From assembly GCF_936916975.1 (NCBI RefSeq), contig NZ_CAKZGO010000005.1, positions 186,001 to 250,000 on the forward strand: a stretch of DNA of 64,000 nucleotides, given 5' to 3'. Below the pieces are notes generated by a model, which searched no databases, was not told the origin of the DNA, and saw only the letters and a list, made by a program, of their open reading frames with translations. The stretch comes from an uncultured Dongia sp. (lineage in GTDB: Bacteria > Pseudomonadota > Alphaproteobacteria > Dongiales > Dongiaceae). This document shows positions 9,871-19,463 of the stretch, in pieces (positions within the stretch are counted from its first letter, which is position 1; every line of letters begins with the position of its first letter). A program made the position numbers and the translations under genes.

Positions 9871-10778
9871 GCGGTCGCTCCAAAGGGATGATGTTCGCGC
9901 CAATGCCGGGCAATGTCGATCCGCCGGCAGAACCAGACCTTATCGTGTCCGGCGGCATGTTCAATAAACCGCTCCAACGCCCTCAGGCGCCCCGGCCGGC
10001 CGATCAGACGACCATGCAGGCCGATCGACATCATGCGCGGCGTCCGCTCGCCCTCGGCATAAAGCACATCGAAGCTGTCGCGCAGATAGCTGAAGAACTG
10101 GTCGCCGCTGTTGAAACCCTGCAGCGTCGCAAAGCGCATGTCATTGGCATCGAGCGTATAGGGCACCATCAATTGCGGCTTGTCCTGCAAGGTGGACCAG
10201 AACGGCAGATCGTCGCTGTAATCATCCGCATTATAGAGAAAGCCGCCTTCCTCGGCGACCAGGCGGTGGGTGTTGGGGCCGGTGCGGCCGGTGTACCAGC
10301 CAAGCGGCCGTTCGCCGGTCACGGCCTGGATGGCTGCGATCGCGCGCTGCAGGTGATTGCGCTCCGTTGCCTCGTCGACATTCTGGTAGTTGATCCAGCG
10401 GTAGCCATGGCTGCAGATCTCGTGGCCGGCCTGGTGCATCGCCCGGATGATCTCCGGATGCCGCTCGACCGCCATGCCGACGGCAAAGATGGTCAGAGGT
10501 ATCTTGTGGTGGGCGAACAGATCCAGCACCCGCCAGGCGCCCACCCGGCTGCCGTATTCGTAAATGGATTCCATGCTGATATGCCGCTGGTCGGGCAGGG
10601 GTTGGGCGCCCACGATCTCCGAGAGGAACGCTTCCGAGGCGGCATCGCCATGCAGGATATTATTCTCGCCGCCTTCCTCATAGTTCAGCACGAATTGCAC
10701 CGCGATCCTGGCATCGCCCGGCCAGTTCGCCCGCGGCGGCCGGGCGCCATAGCCGATCAAATCGCGTGGATAGGTCAT
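9867..10778 (-). CDS. puuE: Allantoinase, polysaccharide-deacetylase type
   Basis: A 303-residue NodB-like hydrolase of the PuuE family, which opens allantoin to allantoate and is unrelated to the amidohydrolase AllB. The start ([11 protein letters not shown]) is the standard PuuE N-terminus. Family blocks include [30 protein letters not shown] and a C-terminal [10 protein letters not shown]. It is first in the operon with alc and allA. The promoter presumably lies in the 229-bp gap shared with the divergent nucleoside operon. No uricase or hydroxyisourate hydrolase gene is in view, so allantoin production must be encoded elsewhere or allantoin is imported. Confidence 0.93.
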   Translation of the reverse strand: MTYPRDLIGYGARPPRANWPGDARIAVQFVLNYEEGGENNILHGDAASEAFLSEIVGAQPLPDQRHISMESIYEYGSRVGAWRVLDLFAHHKIPLTIFAVGMAVERHPEIIRAMHQAGHEICSHGYRWINYQNVDEATERNHLQRAIAAIQAVTGERPLGWYTGRTGPNTHRLVAEEGGFLYNADDYSDDLPFWSTLQDKPQLMVPYTLDANDMRFATLQGFNSGDQFFSYLRDSFDVLYAEGERTPRMMSIGLHGRLIGRPGRLRALERFIEHAAGHDKVWFCRRIDIARHWREHHPFGATA

Positions 10779-10878
10779 CTGCCGCCGCCCCCTGTTGTCG
10801 ATCACCTCAGCTTACACTGACGTGACACCCAATCTTTCTTTGAAAATACCCCGGCGGTGGCTCATCTTTGACCGATAC

Positions 10879-10926
10879 GGGGGATATCCATGTTGATTCC
10901 TGTCCAAAGGGTCAGCATTATCCCCC
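10879..10926. promoter_or_regulatory. Inverted repeat in the puuE / nucleoside-operon divergent promoter
   Basis: The arms GGGGGATA (10879-10886) and TATCCCCC (10919-10926) are perfect complements separated by 32 bases, roughly midway between the divergent start codons at 10778 and 11008. They could be a regulator site or an mRNA hairpin in the leader of the binding-protein gene. This is inference from sequence only. Confidence 0.35.
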
Positions 10927-11007
10927 CCAAGGCGGATGGCCAATAGATTCCGGCCATCTGGTCTGGCGATAAGAAACGGCCAAAAGGCCAACTTTGGGAG
11001 ACGTGAC

Positions 11008-12000
11008 ATGAACAAGTTCCTGCTTCAGGCCGCGACGGCGATGGCCCTGATGTTTGCGGCCGGCACTGCCTCGGCCGAGCCTGCCGTGGTCTATGACGCT
11101 GGCGGTAAATTCGATAAATCCTTCAACGAAGCCGCCTTCAACGGCATGGAGAAGTACAAGGCCGAGACGGGCGAAGCCTATCTCGAATTCGAAGTGCAGA
11201 CCGATGCACAGCGCGAGCAGGCGTTCCGGCGCATGGCAGAAAAAGGCGCCGACCCGATCATCGGCATTGGCTTCAGCCAGGCCGATGCGCTGACCAAGGT
11301 TGCCAAGGAATTCCCCGACAAGCATTTCGCCATCATCGACATGGTGGTCGATCTGCCCAACGTGCAGTCGATCGTGTTCAACGAGCATGAGGGCTCGTTC
11401 CTGGTTGGCATCCTGGCCTCGATGGCCAGCAAATCCGCCAAGGTCGGCTTCATCGGCGGCATGGATATCCCGCTCATCCGCCGCTTTGCCTGCGGCTATG
11501 AGCAGGGCGCCAAGTTCGCCAACAAGGACGTGGCGGTCACCGAGAATATGACCGGCACCACGCCCGCCGCCTGGAACGACCCGACCAAGGGCACGGAACT
11601 CGCCAAGGGCCAGTTCGACCAGGGCGTCGACGTGATCTTCGCCGCCGCCGGCGGCACCGGCACCGGCGTCTATCAGGCCGCCAAGGATGCCGGCAAGTTC
11701 GCCATCGGCGTCGACAGCAACCAGAACTACATCCATCCCGGCACCATGCTGACCTCCATGGTGAAACGTGTCGACGTGGCCGTCTACAACTCGGCCAAGG
11801 CCGTCAAGGATGGCAGCTGGAAACCGGGCCTGACCGTGATGGATCTCGCGCATGACGGCGTGGGCTGGGCGCTCGACGACCACAACAAGGCGCTGATCAC
11901 GCCGGACATGAACACCAAGGTCGAGGCCGCCAAGGCGGACATCATTGCCGGCAAGATCAAGGTGCATGACTACATGGCCGACAACGCCTGCACCTACTAA
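11008..12000 (+). CDS. BMP family nucleoside ABC transporter, substrate-binding protein
   Basis: A 330-residue periplasmic protein with a Sec signal peptide (cleavage after A-S-A), then the BMP/PnrA start V-Y-D-A-G-G-K-F-D-K-S-F-N-E-A. Later family blocks are D-V-I-F-A-A-A-G-G-T-G and A-I-G-V-D-S-N-Q. GGGAG lies eight bases before the chosen ATG. It heads a polycistron with the matching ATPase and two permeases, so it most likely binds purine or pyrimidine nucleosides. Unlike the Gram-positive homologues it has no lipobox. The neighbourhood of cdd, purine nucleoside phosphorylase and deoA/deoB supports a nucleoside ligand. Confidence 0.88.
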   Translation: MNKFLLQAATAMALMFAAGTASAEPAVVYDAGGKFDKSFNEAAFNGMEKYKAETGEAYLEFEVQTDAQREQAFRRMAEKGADPIIGIGFSQADALTKVAKEFPDKHFAIIDMVVDLPNVQSIVFNEHEGSFLVGILASMASKSAKVGFIGGMDIPLIRRFACGYEQGAKFANKDVAVTENMTGTTPAAWNDPTKGTELAKGQFDQGVDVIFAAAGGTGTGVYQAAKDAGKFAIGVDSNQNYIHPGTMLTSMVKRVDVAVYNSAKAVKDGSWKPGLTVMDLAHDGVGWALDDHNKALITPDMNTKVEAAKADIIAGKIKVHDYMADNACTY

Positions 12001-12021
12001 CGCGCAGATCGATTTTAAGTC

Positions 12022-13635
12022 ATGCCCCCCGTCCCGACCGGGCCGGATCAGGCGATAGAGACAGCGGCGGCGTCAGATCCGGTCAATTCGGGCCAGATGC
12101 CGCCGCCTGCTATCGAGCTGATCGGAATCAATAAGCGTTTCGGTGCTGTTCAAGCCAACCGCGACGTCTCCCTGCGCATCGAGAAGGGCCGGATCCACGG
12201 CATCATCGGTGAAAATGGCGCCGGCAAATCCACCCTGATGTCGATCGTCTACGGCTTCTACGAAGCCGATAGCGGGGCCATCGAAATCGGCGGCAAGCCA
12301 GTCACCATCCGCAGCTCGGCCGATGCCATCGCGGCTGGTATCGGCATGATGCATCAGCATTTCATGCTGGTCGACAGTTTCACAGTTCTGGAAAACGTCA
12401 TGTTGGGTGCCGAAGGCGGCGCGCTGCTGAAGGAGGGCGCCGGCAAGGCGCGCGCCGAACTGATGCGCCTCGCGCAGGAATTCGGCCTCAGCGTCGATCC
12501 CGATGCCCGCGTCGGCGACCTGCCCGTCGGCGATCAGCAGCGGGTCGAAATTTTGAAGGCCCTGTTCCGCCACTGCGCCATTCTCATCCTCGATGAACCG
12601 ACCGGCGTGCTGACGCCGCAGGAAACCGACCAGCTGTTCCGCATCCTGCGCGCCCTCACCGCGCGCGGTGTCACGGTTCTCCTCATCACCCACAAGCTCA
12701 AGGAAGTGCTCGCGATCACCGACCATGTGACGGTCATGCGGGCAGGGCAGGTGGTCGCTGATCGCCGCACCGCGGACACCAACGCCAACGACCTCGCCGA
12801 GTTGATGGTCGGGCGCAAGGTGCGCCTTGAGCTTGAGAAGTCTATCGCGAACCCGCAAGCCGCGGAACTCACCGTCGAGCATCTGTCGCTGGTCGATGAT
12901 CGCGGTGTCAAGCGCCTCAATGATCTCAATTTTTCGCTTCAGGCCGGCGAGATCGTTGGCATCGCCGGTGTCTCGGGCAACGGGCAGAGCGAGCTGCTGG
13001 AAGTGCTGGCCGGCATCCGGGCGCCCAGTTCCGGCAGTTTGCGGATCGGCGCTGCGACCATTTCAGCGACCCAGCCCGGCGATCCCGCGACCATGCGGCA
13101 ATTGGGCCTGGCGCATGTGCCGGAAGATCGCCATCGCCTGGGGCTCGTCACCGGATTCCCGGCTTGGGAATCGGCAGCCCTCGGCTATCAGCGCGACGCG
13201 GATCTCGGCGGCCGCTTCTTGCTCAACCGCGCCGCGATGACCGCGCGTTGCGAGAGCATGATGCAGGATTTCGACGTCCGCCCGCCGCAGCCGCAATTGG
13301 GCTCCAGCAAATTCAGCGGCGGCAATCAGCAGAAGCTGATCCTGGCGCGCGAGATGGCCTGCCAGCCCAGGATTCTTATCGTCGGCCAGCCGACGCGCGG
13401 CGTCGACATCGGTGCCATCGAATTCATCCACCGCGAAATCGTGACCTTGCGCGACCGAGGCGTCGCCATCCTGCTGGTCTCTGTCGAGCTCGACGAAATC
13501 CTGGCGTTGGCTGACCGCATCCTGGTGATGAACCAGGGCCGCATCGTGGGTGAGATCGCCGGCGACCAGGCGGATGAGCGACAGCTGGGTCTGATGATGA
13601 CCGGCAGCGCCGACCAGCAGGCGGTGGCGTCATGA
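12022..13635 (+). CDS. Nucleoside ABC transporter ATP-binding protein, two ABC domains
   Basis: A 537-residue duplicated ATPase of the sugar/nucleoside (RbsA-like, YufO/NupA) type. The first domain has Walker A G-E-N-G-A-G-K-S, the Q-loop near MMHQHFML, and Walker B L-I-L-D-E-P-T. The second has a degenerate Walker A without the lysine (G-V-S-G-N-G-Q-S-E) but an intact signature (F-S-G-G-N-Q-Q-K), as is usual in this class. About 30 N-terminal residues precede the domain. No clear Shine-Dalgarno is seen at the chosen ATG; the in-frame ATG at 12097 ([10 protein letters not shown]) is an alternative. It is overlapped by the permease gene by 4 bp. Confidence 0.9.
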   Translation: MPPVPTGPDQAIETAAASDPVNSGQMPPPAIELIGINKRFGAVQANRDVSLRIEKGRIHGIIGENGAGKSTLMSIVYGFYEADSGAIEIGGKPVTIRSSADAIAAGIGMMHQHFMLVDSFTVLENVMLGAEGGALLKEGAGKARAELMRLAQEFGLSVDPDARVGDLPVGDQQRVEILKALFRHCAILILDEPTGVLTPQETDQLFRILRALTARGVTVLLITHKLKEVLAITDHVTVMRAGQVVADRRTADTNANDLAELMVGRKVRLELEKSIANPQAAELTVEHLSLVDDRGVKRLNDLNFSLQAGEIVGIAGVSGNGQSELLEVLAGIRAPSSGSLRIGAATISATQPGDPATMRQLGLAHVPEDRHRLGLVTGFPAWESAALGYQRDADLGGRFLLNRAAMTARCESMMQDFDVRPPQPQLGSSKFSGGNQQKLILAREMACQPRILIVGQPTRGVDIGAIEFIHREIVTLRDRGVAILLVSVELDEILALADRILVMNQGRIVGEIAGDQADERQLGLMMTGSADQQAVAS

Positions 13636-14762
13636 GCGCCCGGCCCGCTCAGCTGCCGCATTGGATCGAGATCGGCGTTCTGCCAATCCTCAACGTGCTG
13701 CTGGCGCTCATTGTTGCCGGCCTCATCCTGTGGACCATCGGCGCCAACCCGTTCGAGGCGATCGTCTTCCTGGTCAAGGGCGCCTTCGGCAGCGGCTACG
13801 CCTGGGGCTACACGCTTTACTACGCCACGAGTTTCATCTTCACCGGCCTTGCCGTCGCGGTGGCCTTCCATGCCGGGCTCTTCAATATTGGTGGGGAGGG
13901 GCAGGCTGTCATCGGTGGCCTCGGCGCCGGCGTGGTGGCGCTCGCTTTCGACCATATCCTGCCTGCACCTATCCTGGTGCCGCTGGCGATCCTCGCCTCC
14001 TGCGTGTTCGGCGCGGCCTGGGCCATCGTGCCCGCTTATCTGCAAGCTTATCGCGGCAGCCATATCGTCATCACGACGATCATGTTCAATTTCCTGGCGG
14101 CATCCCTGATGGTCTATCTCCTGGTCGACGTGTTCCGCGACGCTGGCCAGATGTCGACGCAAAGCCGCACCTTCACCGAAGCAGCGACCTTGCCCGAGAT
14201 CGCCGCGGTGTTCGGCTGGTTCGGCATCAAGATCCCATCGACGCCGCTCAATCTGTCGATCGTCTGGGCGCTCATCTGCTGTGCATTGGTGACGGTCTTC
14301 ATCTGGCGCTCCCGCCTGGGGTATGAAATCCGCGCAACCGGCCTGTCGCCGCGCGCCGCCATCTATGCCGGCATTAAGCCGGCCCATGTGACTCTCATCG
14401 CCATGGCAATCTCCGGCGCGCTGGCCGGCTGTGTCGGTGTCAACGAGATCCTCGGTGTGCAACACCGTCTCCTGCTGGAATTCGTGGCTGGTGCCGGTTT
14501 CACCGGCATCGCCGTCGCCCTGATGGGCCGCAACCATCCCTTCGGCATCATCCTGGCCAGCATCCTCTTCGGCGCGCTCTATCAGGGCGGTGCCGAACTC
14601 GCCTTTGAGATCCCGACCGTCACACGGGAGATGATCATCACCATTCAGGGCCTGATCATCCTGTTCTCCGGCGCGCTCGCCTATATGAACCGGCCTTGGG
14701 TCGAGCGCATCTATCTATGGCTCGCGGCACCGCGGGCAGGGGAGGTGCCGTCCCATGGATGA
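13632..14762 (+). CDS. Nucleoside ABC transporter permease (first)
   Basis: A 376-residue inner-membrane permease of the BPD_transp_2 (ribose/nucleoside) family with about nine hydrophobic segments. Diagnostic blocks are [14 protein letters not shown] (near residue 77) and the long cytoplasmic loop [10 protein letters not shown]-x-Y-A-G-I, the coupling helix facing the ATPase. The ATG overlaps the ATPase stop (ATGA). It pairs with the next gene as a heterodimer, as in NupB/NupC and YufP/YufQ systems. Confidence 0.9.
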   Translation: MSARPAQLPHWIEIGVLPILNVLLALIVAGLILWTIGANPFEAIVFLVKGAFGSGYAWGYTLYYATSFIFTGLAVAVAFHAGLFNIGGEGQAVIGGLGAGVVALAFDHILPAPILVPLAILASCVFGAAWAIVPAYLQAYRGSHIVITTIMFNFLAASLMVYLLVDVFRDAGQMSTQSRTFTEAATLPEIAAVFGWFGIKIPSTPLNLSIVWALICCALVTVFIWRSRLGYEIRATGLSPRAAIYAGIKPAHVTLIAMAISGALAGCVGVNEILGVQHRLLLEFVAGAGFTGIAVALMGRNHPFGIILASILFGALYQGGAELAFEIPTVTREMIITIQGLIILFSGALAYMNRPWVERIYLWLAAPRAGEVPSHG

Positions 14763-15720
14763 TGTCGTCATCTCCACGCTGGCTGCTACCCTCCGCATGG
14801 CGACGCCGCTGATCTTCTGCGCCATGGCCGGCCTGTTCTCGGAACGCTCAGGTGTCATCGATATCGGGCTCGAAGGCAAGATGCTGGCCGGCGCCTTTGC
14901 CGCTGCGACCGTTGCGGCCGAGACCGGCTCGCCAATGCTGGCCCTGTTCGCGGCTGTCATCGTCGCCATACTGTTGTCCCTGGTGCATGGCTTTGCCTGC
15001 ATCACCCATCGTGGCGATCAGGTCGTCTCAGGTGTTGCCGTCAACATCACGGCGGCCGGTCTCACCGTTGTGCTGGGACATGCCTGGTATGGACGTGGCG
15101 GCAACACACCGGATCTCGCCCCGGAAAAGCGCTTCATGCCGGTAAGCCTGCCGGGCGCCGACGCGCTGCGCGACGTGCCGATCATCGGCCCCATCTATGC
15201 CAACATCATCAGCGGCCACAGCATCCTCACCTATGCGGCTGTGACCCTGGTGCCGCTGGTCTGGTTCGTCCTCTACCGCACGCGGTTCGGCCTGCGCCTG
15301 CGCGCGGTGGGCGAAGCGCCGGCGGTGGTCGATACCGCCGGTATCTCGGTCGTGCGGCTGCGCTATTCGGCAGTGATGCTGGCGGGGCTGCTGTGTGGCG
15401 TCGCCGGCGCCTTCCTGTCGATCTCGCAGAACGCCGCCTTCCAGAAGGAAATGACCGCCGGCCGCGGCTTCATCGCCTTGGCGGCGATGATCTTCGGCAA
15501 ATGGCGTCCTTGGCCCGCTTTCTTCGCCTGCCTGCTGTTCGGCTTCCTCGATGCCATTGCCATTCGCCTGCAGGGTGTCTCCGTGCCCGGTATCGGCCAT
15601 GTGCCGGTGCCGCTCATCCAGGCGCTGCCCTACATCTTTACCGTCGTGCTGTTGGCCGGCTTCATCGGCAAGGCCATCGCACCCAAGGCCATCGGCCTGC
15701 CCTATATCAAGGAACGCTGA
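14755..15720 (+). CDS. Nucleoside ABC transporter permease (second)
   Basis: A 321-residue BPD_transp_2 permease with M-A-G-L-F-S-E-R-S-G-V-I-D-I-G-L-E-G near residue 23 and the coupling-loop block L-R-A-V-G-E-A-P near 183. GGGGAGG lies ahead of the ATG, which overlaps the first permease by 8 bp. The two permeases, the duplicated ATPase and the BMP binding protein make a complete importer. Confidence 0.9.
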   Translation: MDDVVISTLAATLRMATPLIFCAMAGLFSERSGVIDIGLEGKMLAGAFAAATVAAETGSPMLALFAAVIVAILLSLVHGFACITHRGDQVVSGVAVNITAAGLTVVLGHAWYGRGGNTPDLAPEKRFMPVSLPGADALRDVPIIGPIYANIISGHSILTYAAVTLVPLVWFVLYRTRFGLRLRAVGEAPAVVDTAGISVVRLRYSAVMLAGLLCGVAGAFLSISQNAAFQKEMTAGRGFIALAAMIFGKWRPWPAFFACLLFGFLDAIAIRLQGVSVPGIGHVPVPLIQALPYIFTVVLLAGFIGKAIAPKAIGLPYIKER

Positions 15721-15722
15721 AC

Positions 15723-16115
15723 ATGGATCCTCGTTTGCTCGATGCCGCACGCCAGGCGATGGCCAAGGCATATGTCCCCAATTCAAAATTCACGGTCGGC
15801 GCCGCCATTCTAGGTGATGACGGTGTCATTTATGCCGGCTGCAATGTTGAAAATGCATCCTATCCGGAGGGCTGGTGCGCCGAAACCTCGGCGATCGCGG
15901 CGATGGTGCTAGGTGGCGTCAGGAAAATTCGCGAGATCGCGGTGATCGGCCCCGGCGATCAACTGACGACGCCCTGCGGCGGGTGCCGCCAGCGCATCGC
16001 CGAATTCGCAACTGCGGAGACGCCGGTTCATATCTGCGGTGTCGAGGGTCTGCGGCGGAGCTTCAAGCTGGGTGAACTGCTGCCTGCTGCCTTTGCTCAG
16101 GAAAATCTCGCATGA
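15723..16115 (+). CDS. cdd: Cytidine deaminase
   Basis: A 130-residue homotetrameric-type cytidine deaminase converting (deoxy)cytidine to (deoxy)uridine. The zinc site is visible: C-A-E (in E-G-W-C-A-E-T-S-A) and the P-C-G-G-C-R-Q block. Substrate-binding F-x-V-G-A-A and G-C-N-V-E-N-A-S-Y are also present. It starts 2 bases after the permease stop and overlaps the next gene by 4 bp. This supports pyrimidine nucleosides as one transporter substrate. Confidence 0.93.
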   Translation: MDPRLLDAARQAMAKAYVPNSKFTVGAAILGDDGVIYAGCNVENASYPEGWCAETSAIAAMVLGGVRKIREIAVIGPGDQLTTPCGGCRQRIAEFATAETPVHICGVEGLRRSFKLGELLPAAFAQENLA

Positions 16116-16912
16116 GCCACGTGGCACTGGATGTTATTGCGCGCAGGGCGCCTAGTTTTCGCGCCGATATCGGTCTGGTGCTCGGTTCCGGCATGGGCGA
16201 GTTTGCCGAAAAGGTGCGCGACCAAATCGTGCTGCCCTATGCCGATCTGCCCGGTTTCGAACAATCCGGCGTCAGTGGCCATGCCGGCCGCCTGGTGCTG
16301 GGTCGCCTGGGGAAGGTGAGCGTCGCTGTCCTCCAGGGGCGGATCCATTATTACGAACGCGGCGATGCCGCCGCGATGAAGACGCCGATCGAGACGTTGC
16401 ATGGACTTGGCTGCGAAAGCCTGATCCTCACCAACGCCGCCGGCAGCTTGATGCCGGAGGTCGGGCCCGGCGGCCTCATGGTACTCAGCGATCACGTCAA
16501 CTACGTGCAGGGTTCGCCGCTCTTCGGCATCGCGACCAACAAGCGCTTCGTGGATATGGTCGGCGCCTATGATGCCGATCTGCGCCGGCAGTTGAAAGCC
16601 TGTGCCGACAAGCTCGGCATTGCACTGCATGAGGGTGTTTACGCCTGGCTCGCTGGCCCGCAATTCGAAACGCCGGCGGAGATCCGTGCCTTGCGTGGCC
16701 TCGGCATCAATGCGGTCGGCATGTCGACCGTGCCCGACGTAATCCTCGCGCGCTATTTCGGCATGAAAGTGCTGGCAGTGAGCGCCATCACCAATATGGG
16801 CGCCGGCATGAGCGACGAGCAATTGAGCCACGAACATACCATGGCGCAGATGGCGGCGGCTGCCGAGAAGCTGACGCGCCTGCTGCTGGCCTTTCTGGAT
16901 TCACAGCCATGA
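16112..16912 (+). CDS. Purine nucleoside phosphorylase, trimeric class
   Basis: A 266-residue family-2 phosphorylase that splits purine nucleosides with phosphate into base and ribose-1-phosphate. Seen are the phosphate loop L-V-L-G-S-G-M-G near residue 23, the H-A-G-R-L block, G-P-Q-F-E-T-P-A-E-I-R around 186 and the base-binding A-I-T-N-M-G-A-G near 230. The threonine-asparagine pair after the beta strand suggests a 6-oxopurine preference. It is translationally coupled to cdd and to deoA through ATGA overlaps. The freed purine base could feed xanthine/urate metabolism and so the adjacent allantoin operon (inference). Confidence 0.9.
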   Translation: MSHVALDVIARRAPSFRADIGLVLGSGMGEFAEKVRDQIVLPYADLPGFEQSGVSGHAGRLVLGRLGKVSVAVLQGRIHYYERGDAAAMKTPIETLHGLGCESLILTNAAGSLMPEVGPGGLMVLSDHVNYVQGSPLFGIATNKRFVDMVGAYDADLRRQLKACADKLGIALHEGVYAWLAGPQFETPAEIRALRGLGINAVGMSTVPDVILARYFGMKVLAVSAITNMGAGMSDEQLSHEHTMAQMAAAAEKLTRLLLAFLDSQP

Positions 16913-18228
16913 TGCTGCCGCAGGAAATCATCCGCAAGAAACGCGACCAGCAGCGGCTGACACCGGCCGAGATCGAATTCTTCGTCGCTGGCATTAGCTC
17001 AGGGGCCGTCAGCGAAGGGCAGGTTGCTGCCTTCGCCATGGCAGTGTTCTTCCGTGGCATGGACATGACTGAGCGCGTGGCCTTGACCCGCGCCATGATG
17101 AATTCCGGCATCGTGCTCGACTGGGCCGCCCTGAAGCTCGACGGCCCGGTCGTCGACAAGCATTCGACCGGTGGTGTCGGCGACAAAACCTCGCTGATCC
17201 TGGGACCGATTGTGGCGGCCTGCGGTTGCTACGTGCCGATGATCTCCGGCCGGGGCCTCGGCCACACCGGCGGCACGCTCGACAAGTTTGACGCCATCCC
17301 CGGCTATCAGACGGCGCCCGACCTCGATACTTTCCGCCGTGTGGTGAAGGAAGCCGGCTGTGCGATCATCGGCCAGACGGCCGATCTTGCCCCGGCCGAT
17401 CGGCGCTTCTACGCCATCCGCGACGTGACGGCGACGGTCGAATCCGTGCCGCTCATCACCGCCTCGATCCTCTCGAAGAAACTGGCAGCGGGCCTCCAGG
17501 GCTTGGTGATGGATGTGAAGACCGGCTCTGGTGCCTTCGCCGCCGAGATGGAAATGGCGCGCGAACTTGCTGATTCCATCGTGCAGGTGTCGAACGGTGC
17601 CGGGGTCAAGACCAGCGCCCTGATCACCGACATGAACCAGGTGCTGGGCCGCACTGCCGGGAACGCGGTCGAGATGCTGGAATCGATCCGCTGTCTCAAA
17701 GGTGAGGCGACCGAACCACGCCTGCTCGATTGCACCTTGGCGCTGTCGGCGGAACTGCTGGTGATCGGCGGCAAGGCCAATGACGCGCGCGAGGGCCGGC
17801 GGCTGGCTGAACGAGCGTTGGAGAGCGGGCGCGCCGCGGAACATTTCCGGCGCATGGTGGTGGGGCTGGGTGGGCCTGCAGATATTCTCGATCACCCCGA
17901 ACGTCACCTTGTCGCGGCGCCGGTGATCAAGCCTTGTTTTCCGGACGAGCCGGGCCATGTTCGCTCCATGGACACGCGCGCGATCGGTATGGCGGTGGTG
18001 GCGCTGGGCGGTGGCAGGACGCGGCCGACCGACGGCATCGATCACCGTGTCGGCCTCACCGATATTGTCGGGCTGGGCGAGGCGATCGGCCCGGAGCATC
18101 CGATCGCGATGGTCCATGCCGCGAGCGAAGACGCTGCCGATGCTGCCATGAAGGTTCTCCGCCGCGCCATCCGTGTCACAGGCCAGGCGACCAGGATCGG
18201 TCCGGTGGTGATCGAAGAGCTGCGGTGA
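16909..18228 (+). CDS. deoA: Thymidine phosphorylase
   Basis: A 439-residue enzyme of the glycosyltransferase-3 fold that phosphorolyses thymidine or uridine to the base and pentose-1-phosphate. Seen are the helical N-domain (R-x-Q-Q-R-L-T-x-A-E-I-E-F), the phosphate site K-H-S-T-G-G-V-G-D-K-T-S, the S-G-R-G-L-G-H-T-G-G-T-L-D-K block and the conserved V-K-T-G-S-G-A-F-A. Length is normal. Its ATG overlaps the phosphorylase stop; deoB follows after 14 bases. Confidence 0.94.
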   Translation: MMLPQEIIRKKRDQQRLTPAEIEFFVAGISSGAVSEGQVAAFAMAVFFRGMDMTERVALTRAMMNSGIVLDWAALKLDGPVVDKHSTGGVGDKTSLILGPIVAACGCYVPMISGRGLGHTGGTLDKFDAIPGYQTAPDLDTFRRVVKEAGCAIIGQTADLAPADRRFYAIRDVTATVESVPLITASILSKKLAAGLQGLVMDVKTGSGAFAAEMEMARELADSIVQVSNGAGVKTSALITDMNQVLGRTAGNAVEMLESIRCLKGEATEPRLLDCTLALSAELLVIGGKANDAREGRRLAERALESGRAAEHFRRMVVGLGGPADILDHPERHLVAAPVIKPCFPDEPGHVRSMDTRAIGMAVVALGGGRTRPTDGIDHRVGLTDIVGLGEAIGPEHPIAMVHAASEDAADAAMKVLRRAIRVTGQATRIGPVVIEELR

Positions 18229-18242
18229 GGTAGAGTGGCACG

Positions 18243-19463
18243 ATGAGCAAACGCGCTTTCATCCTGGTGATGGATTCCTTTGGCATCGGTGCAGCGCCCG
18301 ACGCCGAACGCTTTGGCGATGTCGGCGCCGATACGCTGGGCCATATCGCGGCCTATTGTGCTGCCGGCAAGGCTGATCGCGCGGGTCTGCGCCAGGGTCC
18401 GTTGAAACTCCCCAATCTCGCGCGTCTCGGCCTTGGCCGCGCCGCGGAACTGGCGACTGGTAGTGTCCCCATCGGCCTTGAGACCGACGCGGTGACGGCG
18501 GCCTATGGCGCTGCTGCTGAGCTTTCCGCCGGCAAGGATACGCCGAGCGGTCACTGGGAAATGGCCGGCTGTCCCGTGCCGCTCGATTGGGGTTATTTCG
18601 CCAAGTCGGAGCCGTGCTTCCCGCCCGACTTCCTCGACGAGTTCATTGCCGCCTGCAAGCTGCCCGGTATCCTTGGCAATTGCCATGCTTCCGGCACCGA
18701 AGTGCTCGACAGGTTGGGCGAGGAACACATCCGCACAGGCAAGCCGATTTGCTACACCTCCGCCGATTCCGTCTTCCAGATCGCGGCCCATGAGGAACAT
18801 TTCGGCCTCGATCGCCTGCTCGACATCTGCGCCGTCGCCAAGCGGTTGCTGGAGCCCTATCGCATCGCCCGTGTCATCGCGCGGCCGTTCCTGGGTGAGA
18901 AGGCCGGCCAGTTCAAGCGGACCTCGCATCGCCGCGACCTCACCACGCCGCCGCCCGAGCCGACCCTGCTTGACTGCCTCACAGATGCCGGGCACGAGGT
19001 GATCTCGGTCGGCAAGATCGCCGACATCTTCGCCCATCGCGGTATCTCGCAGAAGGTGAAGGGGGAGGACAATGCGGCGCTGGTCGATGTCACGCTGGAC
19101 CTCATGAAGGAGGCGCCGGATGGCAGCCTCACTTTCGCCAATTTTGTCGATTTCGACACGCTGTTCGGCCACCGTCGCGATGTGGCAGGTTATGCGGCGG
19201 CGCTGGAGGCGTTCGATCGCCGCATCCCGGAGTTCCTGGCGGGGATGCGTGAGGGCGATCTCGCGTTGATCACCGCCGATCACGGTTGTGATCCGACCAC
19301 CGGCGGCACTGATCACACGCGCGAATATGTCCCAGTCCTGTTCTTCGGCCCCGCGGCGCCGCAAGCGTCACTGGGGCGCCGCGCAAGTTTTGCCGATATG
19401 GGCCAGACGATTGCAGGGCATCTGGGTATTGCGCCATTGGCACATGGGGAGGGATGCTTCTGA
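18243..19463 (+). CDS. deoB: Phosphopentomutase
   Basis: A 406-residue alkaline-phosphatase-superfamily enzyme interconverting (deoxy)ribose-1-phosphate and -5-phosphate. The first metal site is in [13 protein letters not shown]. The nucleophile region is D-T-P-S-G-H-W-E, and the second metal site is I-T-A-D-H-G-C-D-P with a following D-H-T-R-E. Length is standard. It follows deoA directly and completes conversion of nucleoside pentose into a usable phosphate ester. deoC is not in the window. Confidence 0.94.
   Translation: MSKRAFILVMDSFGIGAAPDAERFGDVGADTLGHIAAYCAAGKADRAGLRQGPLKLPNLARLGLGRAAELATGSVPIGLETDAVTAAYGAAAELSAGKDTPSGHWEMAGCPVPLDWGYFAKSEPCFPPDFLDEFIAACKLPGILGNCHASGTEVLDRLGEEHIRTGKPICYTSADSVFQIAAHEEHFGLDRLLDICAVAKRLLEPYRIARVIARPFLGEKAGQFKRTSHRRDLTTPPPEPTLLDCLTDAGHEVISVGKIADIFAHRGISQKVKGEDNAALVDVTLDLMKEAPDGSLTFANFVDFDTLFGHRRDVAGYAAALEAFDRRIPEFLAGMREGDLALITADHGCDPTTGGTDHTREYVPVLFFGPAAPQASLGRRASFADMGQTIAGHLGIAPLAHGEGCF

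Noticed and set aside
10918-11967. A 349-codon minus-strand open frame opposite the BMP binding protein
   Set aside because: The plus strand has a signal peptide, ribosome site and BMP motifs; the other frame is histidine/glycine-rich without family match.
18042-19364. A 440-codon minus-strand open frame opposite deoB, and similar ones opposite deoA and the nucleoside permeases
   Set aside because: These are shadow frames caused by codon bias in the operon. None has a ribosome site or recognisable domain.
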